A DNA stretch of 64,000 nucleotides from Aplectana chamaeleonis. Taxonomy: Eukaryota > Nematoda > Chromadorea > Rhabditida > Cosmocercidae. The notes under the pieces were generated by a model. The model searched no databases. It had not been told where the DNA came from and worked only from the letters and a program-made list of their open reading frames with translations. Shown piece after piece: positions 13,395 to 22,913 of the stretch (its first letter is position 1; each line of letters starts with the position of its first letter). Location of the stretch: positions 62,001-126,000 of the forward strand of contig JAPDOI010001357.1 of the NCBI GenBank assembly GCA_029168955.1, in the 5' to 3' direction. The translations under genes and the position numbers were made by a program.

Positions 13395-13946
13395 GGCAGT
13401 GGTCGCTAAGAAAAAGTTGCTGAGAAAAGCACAAAAAAAAGAACAGATTGGTTTGAAAACAGCTGAAACTGTGAAGGTCCCGTGCCAAAAGAATGCGCTA
13501 GCATTACACTTATAAGGACCTCAAAGCGTGCACAGGTGTAGAACTCCACCCGTGTATACAGTCAAAGTGCATTGAAGTTCATCGAATTGCACAGTCAGAA
13601 ACGAAGCCGAAATTGAATAATGAAAAGATTTCAATATGGAACGCAAGCGCAGGAACATACTGGTTAATTTGAGAGAAGAGAGATATCCTAACAGGCCAGA
13701 CCGATGGCCTTTCGTAATTGATTTAATCTCGAATTCGAGCCAGCTGATGATCTTAACACTGCAAATCAACAATGGCGATTATATGGAGTGTGCTCGCCCC
13801 CATTTAAAAGAGTTGCAAAGTTGAGACTGTTGATCCCACCCAAAATGACGCTTGTCCGCGGTTTAACATGTTTACTACTTCTCTGAATCGAGTGAAGGTT
13901 TTAGTGGAGAAAACTAGACAGCCCTAATTTATCGCGACTACTGCCT
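13395..13946. mobile_element. TTAA-type MITE abutting the previous one
   Basis: The left end GGCAGTGGTCGCTAAG follows TCAA (13391-13394, a decayed TTAA); the right end ATCGCGACTACTGCCT is followed by ATTA. The termini are reverse complements with few mismatches. A short frame (13636-13824) inside shows no recognisable domain. Confidence 0.5.
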
Positions 13947-14769
13947 ATTAGTGGGAAACTCGAGAGCGGAAATCGTCGCGCTGGAATGATGAGTTACGCC
14001 TAAACTTCTGGCGAGCCCATAGTCTCCAAAACATTTCAGTAAACCCCATTTGTCATGATTCCGTCAGTCCAATGAATAGGGCCATTAACATCACCAGGGA
14101 ATCATCGACAAGCAATAACAATATCGCAGCTGTTACAGCGAACCATCATAGAGCAATCGATGCGAGTTCCTACTATTTGGGGAGGAGTAAGTCGGAGGAA
14201 TTCTGCGTTGTTTTTTTGGCAAGGCATTTGCCGCGAAATAACAGGAGTAGCCTACATTTGGCCGAATACAATACCGCGCGTATCTTTTGGTCATCCGGCG
14301 CGCTAGGGCGCCGGAGCGCGCCGTTTGGCGTCGTTTCTCCATAACTCGGTTCGAAGTTGTTTAATTTCGAAATAAACGTCAGATTAGAAATCAGCAAGGA
14401 AAATGCGACCTAGTGAACGTACAAATGTTTTAAAAAATCTCATAGGAGAGAATTTGGGTTACGGTAGCTATCGAATGTTTCCTCTGTCCAGAAGGATTGG
14501 CGATTGAGAGTAGCAGAATATGATTTTTCAACAATTCCTTGTATTTATCACATTCGTATACTGTTTTTAACCTCTGAGTTCCTTCCGGGGCGTTCTTTCA
14601 CCAATCTGTCAAGAAATTTTTCATACAAAACCACCATTCCTAACCATATGTGGATGTGAAGGTTATCGAACTATGAACTTCCTCTATATTTGTGATTATT
14701 TTTAAAAGAAATGCCACACTTCATCGAGAATTTAGGTTAGAAGAAGTCAGTCCGACATTTCGTCTTTAA

Positions 14770-15190
14770 AGGCAGGGTTCGCGATATAAAAATGTAGATT
14801 TGGATATCACAAAAGTAAAAGTAAGTGAAAAAAAAACCGGAAATTCGCGGGAAAAACGCTCAAAAACAAAGTATAACGGCTAATTACCGGTGTCAACCTG
14901 CCCCCTAATTAACGCGATTTCCATTAATGCTTGCTTATCCGGCATTTATTTTGCTGTTCAAGTAATCAGTAGTCTCCAGAAATGTATAGAAATTACTTTA
15001 GAGGCAAAATAAAAGCTGACAAAACAGGCTTTTACCCAAATCTCGATAATTGGGGGCGGGAGGACACCAAGCCATAACTTTCTCCTGAGCGTTTTTTCTC
15101 CAATTTTTAACTTATTCTCACTTTTGTGATGGCCAGATCTACCATTCTACGGTGATAGCACAACAACCGATTTAATCGAGAACCCTGCCT
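14770..15190. mobile_element. TTAA MITE inserted in P1 left arm
   Basis: A 421-bp element with ends AGGCAGGGTTC and GAACCCTGCCT, duplicated TTAA at 14766-14769 and 15191-15194. The insertion is proven by empty sites: the right arm of P1 (near 18920) and P3 (near 55895, cgtctttaagatgaaat read in complement) join the flanks directly. A TTAA target is the piggyBac signature. There is no coding capacity. A second copy of this subfamily is the host MITE at 57265-58153. Confidence 0.9.
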
Positions 15191-15674
15191 TTAAGATGAA
15201 ATGATTTTTTGCTTCTGGATATAAAGATGGCCTGTTCCATGGCAAATTTTACCAGGCATGTGAAAATTACAGCGATGCAGCTCTTGGCCTTTACGGGACG
15301 AAATCAGGTTCAAAATCAGGTAGTGCATGAAATCCTTTCAAAAAATCAACACTTGAGAATATTGAAGATTTTTTTAAGAGTTTAAATTCCATTTATGTTC
15401 CCAAATTTTATTTTCATACTAAAAACCTCCTAGGACACCAAGCATTTTTTAACAGCGCATGAATACGCTTGTTAATCGATCCAACGATGTGGAACTTGCC
15501 GGCACATTTTAAACTAAAAAAAAAGATTGCAGAATTGAATTTTCATCAGGATTTCCTAATTTGGACTCCATTCCAGACGCCTCTTGGAAGTAATCATTTT
15601 TCAAACTCCATTCATAAAATTCTTATAAAATCAGGAGATCCACAATTTCTTCGGTCACCAAAGTACTAGCCGCT

Positions 15675-15876
15675 ATAGTGAGGACCGAATATTTTCGAGT
15701 TATTTGAGTTTTTTTTTATTTATTTATCAGTTATTTGAAAATGTTCGAATATTCGATTTTTTTCGAAGTTCGAGTACTGCTCGATGTCTGGAAATGAAAA
15801 GCAGCGCGAAGCCATTCTGGCTTTGGAGCAAAAAAATGATTGATTGAATTATTCGAATGTATTCGGTCCTCACTAT
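15675..15876. mobile_element. Mutator-like MITE in P1 left arm
   Basis: A 202-bp element with perfect terminal inverted repeats ATAGTGAGGACCGAATA and a perfect 10-bp duplication ACTAGCCGCT at 15665-15674 and 15877-15886. P2 keeps the empty site (tgctagccgctaagg near 46714). A 9-11 bp duplication points to Mutator-like transposition. The inner part includes atgtctggaaatgaaaagcagc, which is longer in the P3 copies. Confidence 0.85.
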
Positions 15877-16194
15877 ACTAGCCGCTAGGGTCTCAGCAGC
15901 GAGATTTGCGTAGAGCCATGTTCAGAGGGGTCTCGCGGCCGTTGCAGGCGCCGTTAGCCGGAATCATCCCGCTGTCCTAGACTGACCTTAGGACAGGTCT
16001 TGAAATGGCCTTCCCTCCTTTTCAATACCGTTTTGCGCTTTAAAAAGCGTTCACGGTGAAGGTAAAAAAAAACGAAATTACGGGTGGTACAATTATAGGA
16101 AAACATTAGAGCAGTGCAGTGAAAAGGTAATAGTTTGAAGTGTCCCATAGTTGATATGGGCCTTTCATGGATCGATCATGATCTCAAATCCTTA

Positions 16195-16681
16195 CTATTT
16201 GTTGTAAGTATGACGCAGGGATCGGAATGACGGACCATCATAGATAGCATTCAATTGAAGGGGGCCCAGTACATGATTGGAGCAGTACGTGTCCGCGCCG
16301 TCAATGGGTGAACGTTGTGGGTTCAGTTCTTCCAAAGTTTTTGCACTTAACTGCGCCTGTTTCATCACTTCATAGGTTTGATAGCTCACGTTAACATGTG
16401 CAGATTGGAGTAGTTGGCGTGCCCGCCGTTGTGATAAGAACGTCGCAAGTTGATTTCCCACGCCGCATCGTAGTTTTTGCGTTGAAGGGTGTTTCATCGT
16501 GACAAACACGGAGGAAACATATAACATTAGTATTCGTTGTAATGTCTTCTCACGAAATATTTCTAGTGTTGTTGTGAAAACACGATGTGGTATAGTACAA
16601 GCCCCAGACCCTCGTCTTTGGGATGGAGTAGTTCTCTTGGCTCCATATCAAGCAATGGCCTCACTTGGGGTCCAACTGTGA
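16195..16681. other. conserved open frames on both strands of P arm
   Basis: In each P arm the same segment is open on both strands. One strand gives a ~65-residue frame beginning near FVTMKHPSTQKL and ending QAQLSAKT; the other gives MTNTEET...ISIRCNVFSRN. Homologues lie at 17629-17841, 47184-47366, 53179-53391 and 54512-54706. Between copies about one residue in five differs, including non-conservative changes, so there is little sign of protein-level selection. I regard them as fortuitous. Confidence 0.4.
16275..16465 (+). other. pair of tRNA-like modules in P arm
   Basis: Two consecutive segments (about 16276-16335 and 16402-16460) each start ATTGGAG-AGT and, some 40 bases later, carry a B-box-like word (gggttcagttc; aagttgatttccc). 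The spacing and order resemble the internal A and B boxes of a pol III promoter. The best version, at about 47150-47200, reads gttggtgtgcgcgcc then gggttcaattctcgcg. Stems are imperfect and there is no full cloverleaf, so these would be tRNA-derived relics at most. Confidence 0.3.
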
Positions 16682-18236
16682 ATTAATTTTTTTGCGATTT
16701 TCGTGAACGAGTATGGGCTATAAAACGTCAGATTTCAGAAAAAATTCAAAATATGCTTACTGTTCTACTGAGCGGAGAAAATATATACTCCAGCCCCAAA
16801 ATGGGGGTGCGAATTCATAAACCAGCCCAGATTATTAGTTGAGGTATTGGTAGTAGTACATCCACATATGGTTTGCAATAGCGGTTTTGTGTTAAAAATT
16901 TCTTGATAGATTGGCGACGGAACGCTTTTGTGATTTTTGTTGAACCAAGTAGTATTCGAAGAGGTCCAAATCTTGACGATGAGGTGAGCAGCTTATCTGC
17001 GAAAATAGAACGTGTGAAGAAACTTGCTGTTATTCGAAATTTGTCAAGAGGTCGGAATTAACCTGAAAACAAAATCAATGTTCTTAGTGGCGAATGGGCT
17101 GCGATACGTCAGTTTTGATGGTACCACGACGAACTGCCTACTGCAGAGAACCCTTCTGACGCTTCTTCAAAACCTATAGAGCGCTAATTCGAGCTTGATA
17201 AGTACAAGAATTTTTTTTTGAAGATGTTCAGAGCCACCCTCAGAGCTCGGCTTGGAACGGAAACTGAGCAACCCGAAATCGCCACTCACCAATGCAGACT
17301 TTCAGAAGCTAACCGTAACTAATAATATGGGCTGGTTTATGAATTCGGACCCCCATTTTGGGGCTGGAGTATATATTTTCTCCTCTCAGTCGAATAGTAA
17401 GCATATTTTGAATTTATCTGAAATTTGACATTTCATAGCCCAGACTCGTGCACCAAAATCGCAAAAAAATTAATTCACAGATGGACCCCAAGTGAGGCCA
17501 TTGCTTGATATGGGGCCAAGAGAACTACTCCATCCCAAAGACGAGGGTCTGGGGCTTGTACTAAACCACATCGTGTTTTCACAACAAAATGAGAAATATT
17601 TCAAGAGAAGACATTACAACGAATACTAATGTTATATGTTTCCTCCGTGTTTGTCACGATGAAACACCCTTCAACGCAAAAACTACGATGCTGCGTGGGA
17701 AATCAACTTGCGACGTTCTTATCACAACGGCGGGCACGCCAACTACTCCAATCTGCACATGTTAACGTGAGCTATCAAACCTATGAAGTGATGAAACTGG
17801 CGCAGTTAAGTGCGAAAACTACGAGCAAATGTAAGAACTGAACTCGCAACGTTATCCCATTGCCGGCGAGCACACCAACTGCTCCAATCTTGCAATGTGC
17901 CCCCCTTCAATTGAATGCTATCTATGATGGTCCGTCATTCCGATCCCTGCGTCATACTTACAACAAATAGTAAGGATTTGAGATCATGCTTGATCCATAA
18001 AAGGCCCATATCAACTATGGGACACTTCAAACTATTACCTTTTCACTGCACTGTCACCGTGAACGCTTTTTAAAGCACAAAGCAGTATTGAGAAGGAGGG
18101 AAGGCCATTTCCAGACCTGTTCTAGGGTCAGTCTGGGACAGCGGGATCATTCTGGCTGACGGCGCCTGCAACGGCCGGGAGACCCCTCTGAACATGGCTC
18201 TATGCAAATCTCGCTGCTGAGACCCTAGCGGCTAGT

Positions 18237-18439
18237 ATAGTGAGGACCGAATAATTTCGAATAATTCAATCAATCATTTTTTTTTGCTCCAAAGCCAGAA
18301 TGGCTTCGCGCTGTTTTTCATTTCCAGACATGGAGCAGTACTCAAGCTTCGAAAAAAAAGGAATATTCGAACATTTTCAAATAACTGATAAATAAATAAA
18401 AAAAACTCAAATAACTCGAAAATATTCGGTCTTCACTAT
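18237..18439. mobile_element. Mutator-like MITE in P1 right arm
   Basis: Mirror copy of the element at 15675-15876, flanked by AGCGGCTAGT at 18227-18236 and 18440-18449, the complement of the same 10-bp duplication. Its presence at the matching site of both arms shows the palindrome formed, or its arms were homogenised, after this insertion. Confidence 0.85.
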
Positions 18440-19425
18440 AGCGGCTAGTACTTTGGTGGCCGAAGAAATTGTGGATTTCCTGATTTTATAAGAATTTTAT
18501 AAATGGAGTTTGAAAAATGATTACTTTCAAGAGGCGTCTGGAATGGAGTCCAAATTAGGAAATCCTGAGGAAAATTCAATTATGCAATCTCTTTTTTTAA
18601 GTTTAGAATGTGCCGGCAAATTCCACATCGTTGGATTGATTAACAGGCGTATTCATGCGCTGTTAAAAAAATGCTTAGTGTCCTAGGAAGTTTTTAGCAT
18701 GAAAATAAAATTTGGGAACATAAACGAAATTTAAACTTTTAAAAAATCTTAAATATTCTCAATTGTTGATTTTTCGAAAGGATTTCATGCGCTACCTGAT
18801 TTTGAGCCTGATTTCGTCTCGCAAAGGTCAAGAGCTGCATTGCTGTAATTTTCACATGCCTGGTAAAATTTGCCGTGGAACCGGCCATCATTATATCCAA
18901 AAACAAAAAATCATTTCATCTTGAAGACGAAATGTCGGACTGACTTCTTCTAACATAAATTCTCGATAAAGTGTGGCATTTTTTTCTAAAAATAATCATC
19001 AATATAGAGGAAATTTGTAGTTCGATATCCTTCACATCCACATATGGTTAGGAATGGTATTTTGTATGAAAAATTTCTTGATAGATTCTCGACAGAACGC
19101 TCCGGAAGGAACATAGAGGTTAAAAAAACAGTATACGAATGTGATAAATACAAGGGACTGTTGAAAAACAATATTCTACTACTCTCAATCGCCAATCCTT
19201 TGGGACATAGGAAACATTCGATAGCTACCGTAACCCAAATTCTCTCCTATGAGATTTTTTAAAACATTTGTACGTTCACTAGGTCGCATTTTCCATGCTG
19301 ATTTCTAATCTGGCGTTTATTTCGGAATTAAACAACTTTGAACCGAGTTATGGAGAAACGACGCCAAACGGCGCGCTCCGGCGCCCTAGCGCGCCGGATG
19401 ACCAAAAGATACGCGCGGTATTGTA

Positions 19426-20085
19426 TTAGCTCATGTATGTATGTGCGCGAAGTTTGTGGCCTGTTAAACTCTCTTCGAGCTCACGAATTGTACGATGCCA
19501 CAATTAAGCAGATTAAAGCAGCGGGGCTTTGGGTCAGAGCTGCTCAAGTTTGAGGTGCTTCTCTGTTGGGCCACGCTAATGCACCGGTGAGAACTCTCTC
19601 TAGCTTGCAGGAAGGCCCGTCATTCAGCGTTCAATCTTGAAAAAAACCCCGTGGGATCGGCAGAGATTCTACGTCTCGAATCTTTCGTAATCAATGAGAC
19701 AGAAAGGTAACGCAATCTTAATCTCATTTGAAGAAATCGGTGTATTTCGCATTTCTTAACACCAGCAATAAGAAGAGCTTCTATCTCTCAATTTCTATGG
19801 TTTTTCGTCTTTCTACTTTCTTGAAGGAATGCAAAAGGAAGACGAGAATACCGTCACGACCAAAATTTTTGCATATGCCGAAATCAAACTCCGCGATTTC
19901 TGATGGTTTCTTAACCTTCTGATTTTTGATTTCTGGAATCGAAAATGGCCATTCCGTTTCCCGAAACATGGGAGTAAAACGCGCTTATCCTTACTCACTA
20001 GGGATGCTTTTTTGGATCTCCCCGCCGTTGCGTAGTTTATTCTGATTAGGCGAACTTCTCAGAGTATTGAGAAATACCGTATTTT
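19426..20085. other. unassigned stretch
   Basis: Between P1 and the next element. Only short frames (for example 19728-19922) without domains. A small dyad is present at 19900-19960 (ttctgatttttgatttctgg). I see no RNA gene or terminal repeat here. Confidence 0.3.
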
Positions 20086-20767
20086 CTCTTTTAGAGATAC
20101 ATGTACTTCTAATACTGAGGCCCCTGTTTTATATGTACTTGTATCAGAGGTGTACTTCAAACATAGGCTGTACTTCAAATTCTCAGCCCTTTCTTTTTGA
20201 TGTACTTCTATTAGAGGTGTACTTCTGAAAGAGGGTGTACTTCTATTATTCGGCGCAATTTTTTGAGTTTCCATTGGTAGACTGTTCGCAATTCTGGCAG
20301 AGATTTGCAGTATAACACCGAGACTTTGTATGCATTGAAAATTCAGGCCGACTTAGGCCCAATCGAATTGTGGCTTTCACAATCACAGATATAATGTTTT
20401 CAAAGTCATTATTCACACCCACCCCAAGCCAATTTCTTTCAAAAGTTTCATTTAATATCGGTTTTGCTGACACGTCCTTTATGGGAAAGAAATAGACCAA
20501 TCGGAGTTGACTTGTTAAGCTTAAAAACAATTAAACTGATCGCCTTTCGAGTCGTCCAGAGCGATTAAAAAAGCGAGGTTCCTGAGTGACTCGACAACAG
20601 CTCTTCCAGATGCGAGTTCTTTGCGTACACAATCCACTGCTGGTAAAGTGTACCATTGGTGGTGCCTGTTTTCCTCGTCGGATAAACGATTCCACTACAT
20701 GGATGATCAAATCTTTATAAAGCTGGGGAATCTTGGCTTTCAAATCAAAATTCCTGTAAACTACAGC

Positions 20768-21531
20768 ACCCGCGCTGAATTTTGTAAATCGGGGAGCATC
20801 TGTCAGACTTGGCAAAAAAGCTCCGATGCATGTAACTTTTTTGAATGAAGACTTTTTTGAATTCTGAAAACGCTATCATACTCGCAGATCAATTTGCTAC
20901 CTTATTATGTGACTCGCGGGCCGAAGTCCCCTAAACTCGCTTTGTTTTTGAAGGAAGTAGTTTTTGCAATCGTTTATCAAAAACTTCGCCCGCGGCGAGG
21001 TGCGGCTAAAGTTTGAGCAGTATTTGTACAAGTAGTTGAAGAGCAACCTGTATGCTTCCTTCATAAATCAGATGCAGGTGATACCATTTTAAGGTTTGTC
21101 TAGGTTGAATTTTCGAAAACGTTCATTTGAGAGCTCGGGGCTTTCGCAACAAAACTCAGAATTTTCAGTAAGTTCTCAAGCGCGTTTTTTTGAAGGATTT
21201 CAATCAACGCAAACCTTGAGGTTCTCTCATCTGCAACTAACTTAACGAGGAAAGCATACAGATTGCTATTCCATTCCTTGTGCAGTTACTGCTCAACGTT
21301 TCGCCGCACTTCGTCGCGCGCGACGTTTTTGATAAACGATCGCAAAAATAATTTCTTTAAAAAACAAGGCGATTCTAGGGATCTTCGGCCCACAAGTCAC
21401 ATAGTTAGGTAGAAATTTAATCTGTGTTTATGATAGCGTTTTCAGATTTCAAAAAAAGTTAAATGTGTCGAACCTTTTTTTGCCAAGTTTGCCAGATGCT
21501 CCCCGTTTTTACAAAACTTAGCCCGGGTACT
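20768..21531. mobile_element. TA-flanked foldback, CAGCACCC/GGGTACTG ends
   Basis: Arms about 20768-21080 and 21240-21531 are reverse complements: the outer word gaattttgtaaatcggggagc faces gctccccgtttttacaaaac, and an inner gcggcgaggtgcggc faces gccgcacttcgtcgc. Ends CAGCACCCGCGC and GGGTACTG are bracketed by TA. Each arm also contains aaaaacg-GATCG style short palindromes. No protein is encoded. Confidence 0.7.
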
Positions 21532-21539
21532 GTACCTAC

Positions 21540-22014
21540 AATACCGCCACTATCCAAGGGGAAAAAATGAGCGAAATGGGCAAAGTGGGCAACTAAAGCG
21601 TCTTTCGACCACAACTCGCCTCAAAGTGATCCGTTTTCAAATTCGAAAACGCCGAAATGTACAGCATGTCGTGATCTAGGCGATCGTGGGAAAACATTTT
21701 GAATTTGAGAGTAACATTATTTTTTAAGGCGGATTACATTACCATTTTGACCATGCGAGAGATCGCGTTGTTTTTGACCGAATGAGCTCGGTATCTTGTG
21801 ATAACATTATCAATTTCATAATCAACTCCATATTAAAGGAGCGTTTTCATAAGCGAATCCCAATTTTGTCTCATATAGTAAGATAGATTGTGGCACGGTG
21901 AAAATTTTGGTCCTTTCAGAATTGAAAACGGAGTACCTCGAGGTGTGTTGTGGTCGAAAAACGTTTTAGTTGCCCACTTGGCCCATTTTTTCCCTTGGAT
22001 AGCGGCGGTATTGT
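21540..22014. mobile_element. TA-flanked foldback, CAATACCGCC ends
   Basis: The ends CAATACCGCCACTATCCAAG and cttggatagcggcggtattg are near-perfect inverted repeats flanked by TA. The arms run about 21540-21690 and 21880-22014. It starts only a few bases after the previous foldback, giving back-to-back insertion into TA sites. Confidence 0.75.
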
Positions 22015-22305
22015 ATATGATTTCCGTGCATTCACAGTGAACGACAGCAATATCAAGTTTCAGTTCTGCTTTTTTCTCGGTCACTTGAAGCTCGCTGAAG
22101 TTTCACCGCAAGTTGTCTCATACAAGCGATCGTTGACTGAGAAGGGGGTGGTACAATTTTTTGTGAATATTTCAAGGCCACAATAATAAAAAACATTTCG
22201 GTCAGACTGGCCTCTCTTTGAAAAAAAATCGAATTACCAAACACTTGCCCGAGTACCAGAGCTCCATTTCGAAAAGGAGTGTACTTTTAAATGAGGTGTA
22301 CTTCA

Positions 22306-22812
22306 AATACAGTACCGCTTATGTTTTTTTTGCAAAAACGGCGTTTTGCAGCGTTTTTTGTTCTCGCAAAGCGCCGCATCGCCATAACTCACTTGAAATT
22401 TGACGAAATTACATTTTCAGGGAGTTTTCGTGTTCCTCTCAGTCAGGCAAATGCAGCGATATGTGTCGAAAGTCCTTTAAACTCCGGTATTTTGTTGAAA
22501 AATGCGCTTTTCTTTCTAAAATTCACATTGACCACAGGCCAAAACATCACAGATGTCTGCAATCATGACCGTCTGATCAGTTCGTAGTGAGATATTTTGT
22601 AGTGTAATTATGCAATTTTCTATGAACTTCTGGAGCTGAATTTACCATTTTGTAACACTATCGTGTATCGTTCAATGACAGCAATTCAGAAATGACTTCC
22701 AATTTGACATCGGACTACTTTGAAGCTAGTTGTGGCGATGCGGCGCTTTGTGAGCGCAAAGAATGCTGCAAAACGCTTTTTTTTGCAAAAAAGAAATTGC
22801 GCGGTATTGTAT
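22306..22812. mobile_element. TA-flanked foldback, CAGTACCGC ends
   Basis: Arms about 22306-22400 and 22725-22812 are reverse complements (gcaaaacg-cgttttgcag-gcgcaaagcgccgcatcgcc). It is flanked by TA and splits the GTACTTC array of the host element: the words gtacttcaaa and tctacttctaatactcag lie on either side. Confidence 0.7.
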
Positions 22813-22913
22813 AGTGTCTACTTCTAATACTCAGCCATCCCTTCTAGGTGTACTTCTGTCAAAGGTGCACTTCAAATAGAGGTGTACTTATAATAGAGGA
22901 AATGCGGTAAATA

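Larger units (their letters stand above)
14269..19423. mobile_element. palindromic element P1, 5.16 kb
   Basis: Termini CAATACCGCGCGTATC and its exact complement, each flanked by TA (14267-14268; 19424-19425), which fits a Tc1/mariner-type TA target. The left arm (to about 16840) and right arm (from about 17328) are reverse complements around a ~490-bp centre. Length differences are explained by a 421-bp MITE in the left arm only (14770-15190). Both arms carry a ~200-bp Mutator-like insertion. No transposase motif is visible, so it is presumably mobilised in trans. Related copies are P2 (45742-48809), P3 (49365-56394) and a fragment at 25209. Confidence 0.85.
20086..22913. mobile_element. composite element with subterminal GTACTTC repeats
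   Basis: Outer ends AATACCGTATTTTCTCTT (about 20088) and AGAGGAAATGCGGTA (about 22898) are near-complementary inverted repeats. Just inside the left end (20098-20250) and before the right end (22255-22300, 22815-22900) lie repeated GTACTTCTA/GTACTTCAA words, often as gaggTGTACTTC. Such subterminal arrays are typical transposase-binding or regulatory repeats of DNA transposons. No transposase is recognisable. Three smaller TA-flanked foldbacks sit inside. Confidence 0.55.

Noticed and set aside
16195..17841. Conserved P-arm frames as a real protein
   Set aside because: Both strands are open and amino-acid changes between copies are frequent and non-conservative.
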